NCBI GenBank assembly: GCA_948099385.1
Contig: CANUEZ040000161.1
Coordinates: 2,418,001 to 2,482,000, forward strand
Length of the DNA stretch: 64,000 nucleotides
Reading direction: 5' to 3'
Origin: Fasciola hepatica
Taxonomy: Eukaryota; Platyhelminthes; Trematoda; Plagiorchiida; Fasciolidae
In this document: positions 26,192-39,485 of the stretch, piece after piece
How positions within the stretch are numbered: position 1 is the stretch's first letter
Layout: each line of letters starts with the position of its first letter
Translations under genes and position numbers: made by a program
Notes under the pieces: model-generated
What the model was told of the DNA's origin: nothing
The model's database searches: none
Seen by the model: the letters and a program-made list of their open reading frames with translations, nothing else

Positions 26192-28918
26192 TGGTAATCA
26201 CAGTATTACAGAGACTACCTAATCGTGAACCTTATTTATGAAATGAAAATCATGTAAGCAATAGTAGGTCAAATAAGGGCAACTATACGGGTAACAGCTG
26301 TGTGCTGTCTACCTTTCATTTTGAGCACCGATGTCCGGACTAGTAGGATTTGTAAGTGATACCATCAAAACTCGGGTTGAATTAAATACGGCGCAGTTGG
26401 ATTGACGTTGCACCGTCGAGATCAAAATTCCTGCGCTTCGAATATTGCTCCCAACAGGTTTTGTTGGAGGAATTATTTGCCCGACTCAATCACCACTAGT
26501 ATTCGATATCAGGATAGTAATGGTATTCGTCGCAGCGTTAACTGTTTGCGAAATCTTATCGTTTGGTTCGGAAAAGCAAATCAATTTAGAAGGTGCAATA
26601 TTGTTTCCCTTTGAAATAAATCAAAAATCCGTGGCAGAGAACGCTTAAGTGTTTGCCTGATTTCACACGAAAGTGAATTTTGAAATACCGTGGTCTCGCT
26701 GGAGTGTACACAATATGGTGTGCGTCAGTAGGACGACTTATATAGACTAAATTAAGCAACAACGCGCTCCACAAATTAGGTTCCACATGAAGTTTTCGTA
26801 AATAGTTATGAGATAGGTTTTACTCTGTCTCAACTTTTTTCCGTCGGAAATTCCTTCCGATCGATAATGACCCTAATATGCAGGCTTGGAGTGCGCATGT
26901 TTACAGGTTGTATTCAGTCGTTTTCCTGGTTGTTGAAACTCACTCACCATGATTCCTGGTGTGAATTGATTTCAGGTTTTCAGACCCTAAACAGAATCAC
27001 GACTTATGGGACAAGACAACTTGTTGCTAAGGTTTTCGTAACGAAGAATACATCGTTAGCTACTTGCATGTTGAACGTACTTCTCATTGTTATCGTCTAA
27101 ACACGATTATTCACAAATGTGGCTAACATTTTGTAGTACGAGTGGCGTACTACAGAATGAATCTGACAGTGAGTAACATCAGAAAATTCCTTGTGGAAAG
27201 CTTAGATAAAACTGTCTTCCTATTTGGTGCTGCGGCTTTTGGAAATATCGCTATCTTGGACGACGGTTCTGCCTGATGCAAGTCAGGATGGGTTACACCG
27301 ACACTGATGGATGTCGGAACCAGACAAATAATCACGTAGCTATTGCAATAATACACTAAATATTTCATCCAAAAGAGAAAACACGAATATCGAACAAACT
27401 TGTAACATCCCCCTGATTAATACAGTTATATTTAAGGGGGTGGAAATGCAAATTTGCCCTCCCACCTTTTTCTAACTGCGGAAAACAAGTTTTCCAACCC
27501 TTCAAACACATCTTGACAGATACAGACACCGTTTATTGACTGTACTCCTTTGTTGGCCACGTTGACGACGTTATTGAAATTGAGCTTGTCTGCCATTCGA
27601 GCTTTCTCTATATTGTAATAACTGTTGAGAAAACTACAAGCTTTTCAAGTGATCTAATCCTCAGTGTTGCTTTTGTCTCTGAGTGCCTCTGTATTCAAGA
27701 GGCAGCTAATATTTGATCGTATCGACGCACATGGCTCCTGATTCTGCTTTATCGGTTCAAACCTCACCCAAGATCCTCATTCATGTGAAATGTTGATGAA
27801 TTTTATTTCTAACCAGTAAGGAATGGTAGCTAACACTTCTACTGTGTCAATTTGACCATGCGTATTGGTTAGACAGACTCAAGATTGCTCATTGTGGTTC
27901 AGTATTGTGCACTGACAATGGATACGTTTTCTTTAAACTCGACTGACTGACCGGAAGGAATAAATATGCAATACAGTGGACAGCCTGCTCGAAACACATT
28001 AAAAATTTGATGAATGAATAGAAAGATCTTAAGTTTTCTCCCTTGTTTACTATCGCATTTATATTAATTCTGAAACAAAGCACTACATATCTAAATATCT
28101 AAGTGAGAAAACAAAATTACTCCTTTTTAGAAACTGTCTTCAAACTGCCTTCCACGGAAGTCAGTTATCAAAGCTACAAGCAGATCATGTGAATGGAGCA
28201 ATTGACACTGCGATCAATTCGGTTGAAACTCTGAACGAGGGTAGTCACATTCTCACCGGATTCAGTCACGATAAATGAGCTCCTGTGACGTTTACAAAGG
28301 ATAACAGGGTTCCTTTGTGTAATATAAATTGTATGATACTAGTTCACATGATCCAATGAAGAACACGTTTAAACAACAGTACTCTTTGTGCACGTGACTT
28401 ATAATCTACGCTCTCCGTGAAATTTTCTGAAACGGAAATCAGGTGACACTCCCGTAGCAGAACAAAGAAGTCATGTCACAGAACACGTCAGTGGACAGAC
28501 GTGTTAGCAATTTTGACGATGGACAGCGCACAGTTGTCGTCGGAATTATTAGCTTGTTTTGTAGTTCTTTTTCCTAAGATCAAGGCCATATTTGCCGGTT
28601 CTCTGAGGTAGCCCACTGAGACCTCGCGTCCAGGGTTTGTCCTCCTTGTAATTCACTCATGAGTTCGGACGAACCGAAAAAGTACGGAAAAAGAACAACA
28701 CAAAATTATTCATCAAGAAGGCTTTTTGAATAACCAGGAATAGTTTCACTAACCATCAATTCAAATTTCTGGCATTTTAGCATTCATGCTTCCATGACTA
28801 CCCTGTGATATCTAACACAAAATTGCAAGTCAAATAATTTACCCACCTGATGCTTATTTCCAAAAAAAAAACGAAAGGCTGCACACAAAACATTTTTGTC
28901 ACCAATCTGTTGGCACAG
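26192..28918. other. Intron remainder, no element recognised
   Basis: The rest of the 5170-bp RhoGEF intron after the RTE relic. A 39-codon ATG frame at 27157 is open and protein-like in look (NIRKFLVESLDKTVFLFGAA), but has no support beyond that. Confidence 0.45.
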
Positions 28919-29180
28919 AGTTACTCGAATACAATGACACATCAGACACACTGGAAGCACCCCAGATCGACAACGGAGACCAGCTTGATTCCTGTCACTG
29001 TCATCACCAGCTACATTTGGACGCAAAAGATGAACTGCGTAAATCTATCGAGATTGCATATTGCATTCTGGACGAGTTGGTCACCACGGAAAGAAGTTAC
29101 TGTCGCTCGCTGTACGTCTTCTCCGAGATTGTGGCCAAAAATATGTGCACGAAAAGTGGTGTCAGTCTGAAGGAACTTCG
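28919..29180 (+). CDS. RhoGEF gene exon: start of DH domain (conserved region 1)
   Basis: After a cacag acceptor the exon reads through a polar stretch (LLEYNDTSDTLEAPQ...) into IAYCILDELVTTERSYCRSL, which matches DH conserved region 1 (hydrophobic-x-x-E-L-x-x-T-E-x-x-Y-x-x-x-L). The Glu in TERSY sits where DH domains contact switch I of the GTPase. The exon ends at a gtagga donor with two bases (CG) that join the G of the next exon to make Arg. DH starts at about residue 190 of the partial protein. Confidence 0.88.
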
Positions 29181-29404
29181 GTAGGATTGAATTCCATCTA
29201 TGTGGTTTCTCGTTCTACAAAAAAGCAGTATGCATTTTCAAAATAATCATGAATCTTATTTTAACCAGTAGAATAACATTGGTTTTAGCCTCACTAATTG
29301 AGGAATTTACCTCTTAAAGATAGCGATAAGCTCGTCACGGAACTTGTTGCCATTAGGTTGTTGGCAGTATCATGCTGACAGTGTTAACAGCTCACAGTCA
29401 GTTA

Positions 29405-29410
<6 letters not shown>

Positions 29411-29463
<53 letters not shown>
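29411..29463. repeat. (AT)n microsatellite
   Basis: About 53 bases of perfect AT between the first two DH exons. Confidence 0.97.
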
Positions 29464-29466
<3 letters not shown>

Positions 29467-30836
29467 GCTGTGCGCCAAACAAAACATGGTACAACCGCGA
29501 TTGAAGATTAATTCAGGATTGATGCGCAAAGACTCGGACAAGTACTTGACTTCAAAAAAAGTGGATCGATTTTGATCCGTAGTGGAAAGAGCTTAAAACG
29601 AAACAAAGCAGGTTAGACGGGACTCGCACAACTAAGCCCGTTTGTGTTCTTTCACCAATCCAGGGCACTTTGGTGGGACATGAAAGTTATTGCATTCTTT
29701 TTATTGCCTGTCCGACTATGAGTAACGATTTTCCGACTTAACTAGATTTCAGAATATGCTTTATCTCTATTATGTCTTTAAAAAGAAAGTGAACAAAGTC
29801 CAACAGACATTGTTTAAGTACTTTAAAGTACGTCATTCTTCATTAAATAAAAATAGCAGCAACTTCCATCACTGGCGATCATAAACATGTTTAACTTTTT
29901 GGAAGAAACTGTTCCGAGAGGTGGTCAAAGATTAGTGCTTGGAGATACGAGAACGATGACTTACGGTTCGTTTATTTCATCCGTTTAATGACGATTTTGT
30001 TTGTCACCTTGAAACCAATAACAGAGATGAGAGCTAACAGACAGAATGGAAGCTGGTGAAGCGTTTGGGCTGTTTCATCTGCTGAACTATACCTATTTAG
30101 CTTGGCTTGGAAAAAAGAGCATGCCTCCTGGTCTATACTCGTTTTTTCATCAGAAAACATTAGTGTAGAGGAAGGAGTGTAGCGGCGCAACCACGAAGAA
30201 GCTGTCAGAATGGAGAGTCATAAACTACCCCAACAAGTCCGGATGACGGCGGCGAGATGGGAATAATAAGTCTATGAATGGTAGTAAGTTGTTTGTTGTG
30301 GTAAAAATAGGAGTAAATGCAAAAGAAAGGTGTTTCTATCTAAACTGAACAACAATATATACCAGTCCTTACTTCCATGATATGAATAAATATTAACCGC
30401 CTAAGAAGATAGTGTATCAGAATCAAGTTTGGTTCCGAATACTCCGAAAAACGATGCTCTGCTTTATGTCATAGGGTTTTCGGCAACATCTTTGTCGGAA
30501 ATGTCGGCTGTCACAACCGTTACTGATTCGAACAATCCTTCAGTGGTGAGAGAAGTCACGGTGATGCGAGTCAGAGCCTGCCGTTCGAGTGTGGTACTAG
30601 TCGGTATTGAATGTCTGATCAATCAGTTTTCCGGCATGGTAATGATGCAGTTAGTAGTTCGACCAGCAGTAGCCGAAACGTTAACAGACTGCGAACATTT
30701 CCGACAACCCTTCGTTATTATGTATCAAATGCCAGTATATAAGTAATCTAAGGAGATATGTGGCTTTGCTAACTCCCACGCAAATCAATTTGAATGTGTG
30801 AATCAATGCTTACTGTTCCACCAAACTGTTACACAG

Positions 30837-31164
30837 GCTACTGTTCCCAAGATGTCTACCAGATTTATATGCAATGCATGTGGAGATGTTGGAACAAATG
30901 GAGGCATACATGAGAGTCAATGACAAAAAAAATGGTCATCAGTACGAGTTTGACTGTAGCAGACCACCGTTCATTGTACTGCTTGAGTTGTTAGAACAGA
31001 AATCAAGGAAGCAGATTCATACGTTGGACCGGACTACGGATGAAGAGCCAAACGAGGCTCGATTTTTTGTCCTATATAAACGTTATTTTTCTGAATTCAC
31101 CGTGGCCATGGAGACGATGCGCAAACTGACGAGACAATCTTCGCGGTTTCGACAAACAGTAAAG
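30837..31164 (+). CDS. RhoGEF gene exon: central DH domain
   Basis: Acceptor ttacacag, donor gttggt. The text LLFPRCLPDLYAMHVEMLEQ aligns with the 'lF..i.ei..lh..~LeqLe' helix of DH domains, and FFVLYKRYFSEFTVAMETMR with the following helix pair. Between them lies a roughly 40-residue charged insert (around HQYEFDCSRPP and RKQIHTLDRTTDEEPNE), longer than usual for this loop. The exon ends in phase 0 after RFRQTVK, which continues directly into the next exon. Confidence 0.88.
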
Positions 31165-32917
31165 GTTGGTAAAAAAAACGAGTGCGTTCGAATGCTGATT
31201 AATTGTTCTATTCAGAACAGTCTAAATAGTTTAATCACTTGTTTGTGTAGCTGATTGCACATCACATTGTGTTACACGAGCAAGTGCATCTGAATGCCGT
31301 AGCCGTTTTTCACTTTCTGCACGTTAGTTCCACGTACAAAGAAGAGTTGCCACAGTCAAGTAAACTGAGAAAGTTTCGAATAGTTTACGAGGTTTTGTTT
31401 TGCTATATTTTAAAGTCATAGAATATACGAATTAGCCCTAGAAAAATTTAGTGGCTCGAAAAATATCTCCGCGTAACATTATTTCAAGCATCAACACATA
31501 CAGTAATGTTCATTTCAGTCCCGTTCAGCCCATCTTTAACGAAAAAGTAACCAAGCATAGGGTGCGGTGAGTTTCTTTGTCATCGCAGAGCAACAATCCA
31601 AATCACCAAGTAAAAAAGTCAGAGGTAAGAATATAACTACTGCTACTACTGCTACTACTACTAATGTTGATAATGGTAATCATCATAAATTAACAGTACC
31701 AAATTGATAAAGCGCGTAAATACAAGAGCACTACTAGTCACTAACAATAAAGTGGTGAATCTTTTGGACCCTACCCGGGAAGCCACTCGGCCTCGGATAT
31801 TTTCAAGCTCACCCATAGTTTTTCGTCACATTCTTCCACGTGATGAGCTGGGGATCTTTGATTATTTTGTTGTCACTGTCCACCTAAGCAATCATTTGAA
31901 ACACGTGACGATCGTCTGAAGATGTGGGCAACTCACGCCCCAACCACCATATCCAGTTTTGATTAGGAATTTCTAAACATTTACTCAACCCGTCATTTGC
32001 TGTGTGACTCTAACAAACAGTGAGTTCGTATGACTGAAAGTATCAACTATGGTGGACGAGTTCTGGTCCGTGGTATAGTTGAGTTTGTAAAAGGCGTGTG
32101 TACGTCACAAGAAAAGAAAAATACATGGATAACAGCGAGATAAAGGGACGTCAAGACTAAACATTGCTGAACGAGTATTGCTATTTCTCTTTTTTCTCAT
32201 TTGCTATGTACAGCAGCGGTGAAAAAAATTTCAAGAAAGTGGACGCATTTGATTAGAGGTTGTCAGTGTAGTACAGCTCAATTCAGTTGGGCCATGCACT
32301 GGATACGGCTGTCTTGGTTGTTGTCTCAGCCGGGACCGCAAGCTGAAATTAAACTATCAAGAGCATGGAAAAAATTAGAAAGACAACTGTACAAATAATA
32401 GTATCAATTCTGGGAATACATGAACACTAGTGATCGCGAAACCCAGCCGTATCCTCCAGTGTATGGTTGGGTCTCTTGGACTACATCCAGGAAGCCTTAC
32501 ACACCGTGAATGACCGACTTCACTGGTGCTAATGTGCTAAGTTGGCCGATTGTAAATTGGTGTGAACCGAAGAGTCCCATGTCTTCGTTCCGGTTGATTT
32601 TAACGAATACATCCTAAAATTCAATGTGATTGTGCCTACCGGTCACGTATCAAAAGTTGCAGATTTAAAGGATCGAAAATGTGTCAATCAGAGTGATAAA
32701 GGCTGTCACACCTAGTTGATTCTGTCATTGAAAATGTTGTCTGTGAACCTAAAGGATACAAACCATAAAAATATGGTTTTTGCTTATGATTAGTAAAAGA
32801 CAAATATTTTAGGTCTAACAATAAGTACGCTGAGTGACTCGTTTACTATGCTGCCCTCATTAGACGCATAAATACAAACCAATTAAACCTACTCGTATCA
32901 CACATCTTTCCACACAG

Positions 32918-33360
32918 AGGCTACAAGACCATCCGGACTGTGAGGGATTCGATTTTTCCGCTTTTCTTCTGGCCCCGGTACAACGTTTGCCACGTTACTT
33001 GCTACTAATGAAACAACTGACACGACACTTACGCAAAATTGCTCAAAATCCTTTACGGATTGGACAAACTCACGTTGGCACGGTGTTGGATATGTCCGAA
33101 CGTTGCGAAAAACAACTTCATTCTGTTTTGGTCTATCTAGACTCCCAACTGGCTGAACACAGGCAGAATAGCAAACAAAAATCGGAGACAAGCGTACAAG
33201 AAACTATTTGTGGATCCGGGGAAACCGGAACCGAATTGACAAGTGCGAATGGAACGCAGTCTCGACTGAACCCGTCCCAACTGATCGAAAACGGCTATGA
33301 GAATTTCAGAAGTCTTTGGCCGCGTGTTCGTCGGGCCTTCAGTGATAAAAGAAACGTGGC
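32918..33360 (+). CDS. RhoGEF gene exon: DH conserved region 3 and C-terminal DH helix
   Basis: After a cacag acceptor the exon reads RLQDHPDCEGFDFSAFLLAP then VQRLPRYLLLMKQL, a textbook DH conserved region 3 (L-x-P-V-Q-R-x-x-R-Y-x-L-L-L). The long helix that ends DH domains follows (SERCEKQLHSVLVYLDSQLA). The rest of the exon is polar linker and a basic stretch ending LWPRVRRAFSDKRNVA. The donor is gtacgt and two bases (GC) are carried over. No PH-domain start is seen after the DH helix. Confidence 0.92.
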
Positions 33361-35054
33361 GTACGTGTGAATGTTCAACAGTCTCGTAAAATTGACCGAT
33401 TCATTGAGCAGCCACAGAACAGTAATCAAAACCGAAGCACCTAATTGCTGTGCAAATTTTCCTGATTAAAGTTGGGCTTATACAGGTCTACACTTTTCGA
33501 ACTCTGAACACCTGACTATTCGTATTTACTACCGGATAATAAGTTAGTTGAAAACCAAAATAATAGAACATCCGTAGGATATATTTTTGACCCGAGGAGC
33601 CTAAGTCAAATGTGATGGAAAATCCACTGGTATTTTTCACATCCCAAATTCCAACAGCTCACGGCGTTGGACTTTTGGACGTGAAAAATGTAAATGGGTT
33701 TTCCCTTATATAGTACAAATTTCCTTTGATTTTTAGTGCCAGACACTCGATCAAGCAGATGCATATCTTTGTCTTGTCTTATCCTTTCTACAGTGCTTCA
33801 TGTTAGATATTTCCACAAGACTTACTCATCTCGAAATATCCATGCTCCTTCTGGGTTCCCCTGAACATTTATCAGTATGTGTGGGCAGCGAGATATTGTT
33901 GAGTAGGTGACCTATCTTGATATTTTACAGGTAGTCAGACCTAGTACGACGGCAATTCAACCCTTTTCGTCGGAAATTGTTTGGGCTTCTTTGAAAAGAT
34001 CTTACAGAAGGTTCGAACTTTCAGGACACATATGTAAATCAAATGAAAAAATAAATGATTGAATAGATCAGAGAGCAAAGGAGTTATCACAAAATGGCTT
34101 CAATGGATAGAGAGAGAAAGAGAAATCGAGAACATTTTTGGTTCAAAACCACCGTCCTAATCAACGTCTCAACGTCAGAACAACACCTTTAGGAAGAAGT
34201 TGCAACAACTCCTTACGGGGAAATTATCAGATTGTTACTGTTACCGACAAACAAACTACATGTATTCCCTGCATAGCTTACTACTATACCTAAAATGGGC
34301 TGTTTGGCCTTAAGCGGAATGGACTGAAAAGCTTGTTTCACGTTGTTGTAAAAAATCTCTTGTTTTATAAGATCACTATTCTCGCTCTCAGCAAAACTAG
34401 TCAGTTCAAGGTGCTTGATGCCCTACCCTCCTATTTACTGCCGTTGTAAGCGGGACATTGCCAGTGTGAATTCCACTCGGTAAGCATCGTTTTCAGTCGT
34501 TCAGATGTATTGTAGGCGAAATGTAGGGGGAATTCAGCGGTTTCAGTGCAATTCGAGCTCACTAACGTTGGATGCGGCACTTGAACGTTCGATCGACCGA
34601 TACATTGTCCATTGTCTTGTATCTAGAACACCACTCGTCCGGACACGGCGTGCACTTCAACCTTGCTTCTCATTGGCTGTTTCTTACTCCGACGTCAGCT
34701 GACCTTTTTCCCCATTGATTATCACGCATCTCTGTCCCCAAAGAAGTTGGTCATAGTCAGAACAGTTTTCCTTTTGCACTGCGGTCGTTTTTATTTCTCT
34801 TGCGTGTCTTCGTTCGTCCATCTACGAATAAAACACGAAACACTGGAATCTACGTTAGATCCTTTGCATTCCAGTATTTTAATCAAATTGTATGAACTAT
34901 TTTGAATCACTGGTTTAGTGGAAGAACTATGCGAAAAAATTAACCGGGAGCAGCAGTTAGCCTTCATAAAACATATGTTGTTATCAATCATAATTTCTCT
35001 TGAAGCACTCACTGACCATTACATTTTTACTTTGTCATTTCAAACTACCTAAAG

Positions 35055-35785
35055 AACGAGTGAAGTTTCACCACAAGATGAAAGTCTTCAAGAGCAAAAA
35101 CCGGAACAACGTTTTCTATCATGTCACACTGCAACAGCTCATGTTGAACCCGACGTGGTACACCATTCACAGTGCCAATCCTATGGCAACGCCGTCCCAG
35201 TTGGCAGATTTCTGGTTGCTCATCAATCCGAGGATGATATATTTCAACCTTCGGATGCACATGGAACAACGCCAAGATCGAGGATGGAAAAGCTTATTCT
35301 AATGGATAATCCAGTACAGGAACGGGTCTCCTGTGTCAAGGCTGGGACAATCAGCGCAGCGGTTCGGCGGAACAGTCGCCGACAAACTGTTGGAGAAGTG
35401 ACTTTGGCAATGCAGAAGGCATTCTCAAATAATAAACTGAAACGTTTGTCCCTGGACAGACAACAGCTTCCCTTTACACAACACATAAATGAGTTATCTA
35501 ACTCGTGCGTGACATTCTGCGATCTTTCTGCCGAACAAAAGGAGCCGGAAAAGGTGATGATACCTCAGTCGGTTTCTTCAGTTCGGGCAGGTTCGTTCAA
35601 AATAGCCGAACAGTCGCGAATAAAAATCGATGACGACGTAAAGTCTATTACTCGAAAAGAGGTGGAAAATCCCCCACAAACCGAAATGAAAGTTAACCGA
35701 GTGAACACATTTCCCGCACGACAATTCCCTTCCCTAGGTTTGCAAAGACGACAGTCCGAACCGTGTCAAGCTCAAACCACGCAAG
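35055..35785 (+). CDS. RhoGEF gene exon: long polar C-terminal region
   Basis: The largest exon. The acceptor ctacctaaag lies directly after an in-frame TAA at 35050-35052 and gives the phase needed by the previous exon. The donor is gtatgc. It encodes about 243 residues rich in Ser, Gln, Arg and Glu (for example TSEVSPQDESLQEQKPEQRF and KLKRLSLDRQQLPFTQHINE), probably disordered and rich in potential phosphorylation sites. The open frame continues to 35991, but its tail looks intronic and the donor restores phase with the 36048 exon. A PH domain would be expected here and is not evident. Confidence 0.75.
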
Positions 35786-36047
35786 GTATGCAAGAGCTTG
35801 TGTTTTGTGTCCCTGAGGATATAACGAAGGGTCATATTCCGTTTTTCTCTGTTTCAGTTGTCTCGAATAAACTGTTAATTCCTTTCTGCACAAACTTGAA
35901 TAGGAATGGGAAACTGAACACATTCATGGAATGGGTTGGAATGTTAAGCGCACCCTGGCCGTGGTCAAACGGTCGTGATGATAATAGTTAATCATTTTGG
36001 TGCTAGGTTTGAATCCAGTTACTAATGTTCACTTTCCTATTTGACAG

Positions 36048-36097
36048 CCTATAATCAGCCCCGACACCTTCACGTAAAGAAGAATATTCATTTCATG
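36048..36097 (+). CDS. RhoGEF gene 50-nt small exon
   Basis: A short exon bounded by an excellent acceptor (pyrimidine-rich tract, then gacag) and a near-consensus donor (gtaagt). It encodes YNQPRHLHVKKNIHFM after completing a split Ala codon, and ends in phase 0. It was called because the phases on both sides match exactly. Inclusion could be alternative: skipping it would break the frame into the 38054 exon. Confidence 0.65.
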
Positions 36098-36965
36098 GTA
36101 AGTGAGAAGAAAAGTAGAAAATAATTGCTTCTTGCAATGCGACGGTCAAGGAATAGTGATTCCTACTGGGCGAAATTGATTACTGACCGTTGGAAGAAAC
36201 AGTGATGATCGTGTGGTGCACAATTAGCACGGTAGTGAATGAACTCAGCGCGCCGTATGACTGGCACATTCATGGAGAAGACTAAGATAAGGTAGTTGAT
36301 TCGTAGTTAGGCAGAGATACGTTTATGAAGACTGATGCGATAAAAGCTTTCTATACATGTGGTTATTGTTCTGCACGGTTTTTTGTCTTGTCTGGAAATA
36401 AGACAACAGATTCATTTCAGCAGAGCGAGGTAAATAGTATGGTTATTTTTTCGCCGTCTGATGTTCAGGGGGTGGAATAAATAACTGCAATAATCCCGAA
36501 AGAATCGAAATTTAATCAGGTTATTGGTATTGCTGAAACAAAAATTCAGATTCCTGGTGAATAGACTGTGTCGTTTTCTTCACTTTCCTTTCACTGATAG
36601 TCATATTTTACCCACGTTTGATCAGAAGAGAAATGTTGATCATTTTTCACTCTAAGTTTACTAAAATAAACTAATATGACGAATCAGCTGGCAGTCTCTT
36701 AATGTCCGCGATCCTTACCCTTCCTGAATTATTGTACTTCTATTATACAATTAAATGAAAGCATGATGAATCATATTATGAACATAGGTAGAAGATTACC
36801 TCTTTGTATACCATGTTTCATAACGCTGTGTGGACTTTCAACTGACCCCTAAAAATCACGGAAACTGCTTTATCCTTGTTGGGAATCCTGAGTAGTGCAC
36901 ATCTATTAGACCCTAACAGGTTCTCGAAAGCCGTCTGATAGATTATGAGTTGAATACCTAACCAC

Positions 36966-37046
36966 TATTAGGGAGGACCGGCAACCAGACCCTGAGGCTT
37001 GCAGTGGAGAACTACATAAGGTCCCAGAAGGTCAAGTGTGGTAACG
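36966..37046 (+). repeat. Dispersed repeat, copy B (in RhoGEF intron)
   Basis: Partner of 16946-17025, lying in the intron between exons 36048-36097 and 38054-38297. About four of five positions agree by eye across roughly 70 bases. Confidence 0.6.
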
Positions 37047-38053
37047 AGATGAATCATGTAACTTAAAATCTTTTCTCCCACTACTCTTATATAGAGAGAA
37101 TAGTTGATCGAAATATTCGCAAACTGATGCTGCAAGGTTTAATTTATGCCATATTTCGCTGGTCTTACAAAAGCTGATTAAATGAGATTTTGGCCAAGCT
37201 ACGGAACAGAAAAAATAATCAGACGTCCTTTTGAGAAATCTAGTAGTTGTTTCACCAACTTCGTTCATCTGGACTTGTCATATGGAAGAATTTCGCCATA
37301 GAGCCATTTCAGCTTGCTTGCATAATTATAAGAATTAAGCCATAAAGGATGTTCGTTTGTTTGTCAATCACACATACTGAAAATTTGCTTGCGTTTTTTT
37401 ACATTTTAAATCTAACCCCCAGCAATGCACAATCAAACTTTTGGTCCTTTTTTGTTAACCATGTAAATATTGTATGGGCTATTTTAGAGCGTGAAAGACA
37501 ACAGAATACGAATTTCAGACTTTGTCTAAGTTAAGATTTTTGTGCTCTGGTTTGGGTTGTAGACTCTCAGAATCATCTAGTCGAGAGCATAAAGAAACGA
37601 AATACAAGGAACAAGCAAACAACACAATCGTGCAGATGGAGAAGTAATTCACTATGCCACTGCTTGCGGAACTTAACCTTCCGGTGATTGGATATCCTGA
37701 ATCCATACCCGGGAGTCTGACATGTTCCAATGGGCTAAGTTCAGTTGTTAGGGTTTTTGTACCTCAAACAATCGAAGGTGGTTAAAGTAGTTGGGATGTG
37801 TTGCGCGTGTCCACCGATAGACCTCCTCTGTGCATGCTGTCCTTCAAGGCAAGTCATGGTTGAAGGATAAGTAGAGTTGGCCAGTTCATGAAGCAGTCTC
37901 TTTGTGAATCACAAACAATATCCGTTGCAAACATTCGTTGATCTGATCTGGTTGACCTGGGCTCGTCAGTGGGTTCACAGTGGAACGAACTACACAGCTA
38001 AACAAGGATGGATCTTTTCTAAAAGTTGTAACTAACAAGCTGTTTCTATACAG

Positions 38054-38297
38054 GCACTTGATCCACAAATTGATTTTTCACTGAATAATCATTTTGTTCA
38101 AAATAGCGCTGAATATAGCAGCTACGAACATCTCACTAGTAGTGTCTGCCATGAAGTATACCTCCAGATTATGACGGAAGAATTATTTTCCAAATGTGTA
38201 GTGCTATTTGATCAATTCTGTTCTGCCTTGTTCAACGCAGCTTTATTAGAAACCGAAACAGTACAACGAGCCTTGACAACGTTACTATGGAAATTTG
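38054..38297 (+). CDS. RhoGEF gene exon: helical block of unknown family
   Basis: Acceptor tacag, donor gtaaag. It encodes 81 residues with regular hydrophobic spacing, especially HEVYLQIMTEELFSKCVVLF then DQFCSALFNAALLETE and VQRALTTLLWKF. This looks like two or three amphipathic helices, unlike the polar exons around it, and may be a small folded domain or an oligomerisation or binding helix. I do not recognise the family. One leftover G joins AT of the exon at 39388 to make Asp. Confidence 0.75.
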
Positions 38298-39387
38298 GTA
38301 AAGTCATTTGAGCTTCCATGTCCAGCTAGGGCAGTAAATAATGCATAAAGAATTAAGTGAATCCAGGTCAAATCTACAGCGGTTTCGACTCAGCTGGGCT
38401 TTACTCAACAATCATCGATCGTGAAGGTCAGTCACCTGATAGTTGCTAAATTTCAAGGCCGCTTCGGACCGTAAGTGATCAATCACGTTGGTGCAATAAA
38501 GCAAACAGTCACTGAAGTGCCGCCCATAGTCAACCAGAATAAGACTTGGGGTCAGAAAATGTGCAGCACTGGAGCTGAGATCAACAACAGTGAGGCTAGT
38601 CTGTTGAACCAGAAAGATAAACCAGTAATGATATTATCAACCCTCGAAACTATGTCGCCCGGTCTTTGAACGTTTGTGCAAAAGTCTGTGCTTAAGGAAG
38701 ATATTTTCATAATTATCTTTTCCCGTGTGAAGAGAATACAATTCCGTTTATCTCATTCCGCTCAACAATAAACGTTCGCCTAGCTCCCGCTATTTTGTCT
38801 GACATTGAAAGGAATTGATAAAAATAATGAGAATCGAGTAGAAAGAAGCCTTGTAAAAAAAGATGACAATAACTAGATAAGTAAGAATACTACGAAGCTC
38901 GAGAACTTATAGCAGTTTGAAATATTTCTGGGCATCTCATGATTATTTCTGGTAGGCAGGAATCTTAGACACACTACTGGTTCACCTTCTTTGGTTAAGG
39001 ATTTTAAACCTTCCATCACACAGTGGACAACTCATTCTCAGTTATATTTGACAGATGCCACTACACGGATAAAGCATAGTGAGTTACCCCATCTGTTGAT
39101 TGTCTAACGAAACACAACAAATTAGAAGTACATGCTAGCGTTCAGCTGGCAGTTCAGCAATTAGAATTGTGTTCCAATAAGCAAAAAAGGCATATTAGGT
39201 GATGCAAGCATATAAAAATACGGATGAATTTTGATTACATGAACCAGACACCAAAAAATAACCGGGCAATAGGTGGAAACTTGGTAAATCTTTCGGGCCA
39301 TGCGGTATGTGATAGCATATTCTGTTGTTGAGCTTATTCTCGCTTCTTTACCACATGATCATATCACTACTGTGATTCCCCACACAG

Positions 39388-39485
39388 ATTACAAAAAGCA
39401 ACAGACGATCCAAGAAACAAAACTACCCGGATCCCAATTGAAAATTACCGCAGGCCTTGGCAAGACTCGATCAGTTGGAATAGGG
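39388..39485 (+). CDS. RhoGEF gene exon, basic polar linker
   Basis: Acceptor ccccacacag and donor gtaggt bound a 98-nt exon encoding YKKQQTIQETKLPGSQLKIT and then AGLGKTRSVGIG. The first two bases complete a codon split with the 38054 exon; the end is phase 0. A second frame is also open across this stretch, so the frame choice rests on the neighbouring phases. Confidence 0.65.

Noticed and set aside
30429..30746. 105-codon ORF between the first two DH exons
   Set aside because: Direct splicing of 29180 to 30837 gives a continuous DH domain, so this frame is not needed and shows no splice-site pair.
35786..35991. Continuation of the 35055 exon frame to a stop at 35991
   Set aside because: The composition changes after the gtatgc donor, and using the donor gives exact phase with 36048-36097. 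Readthrough would give an alternative C-terminus, which I cannot exclude.
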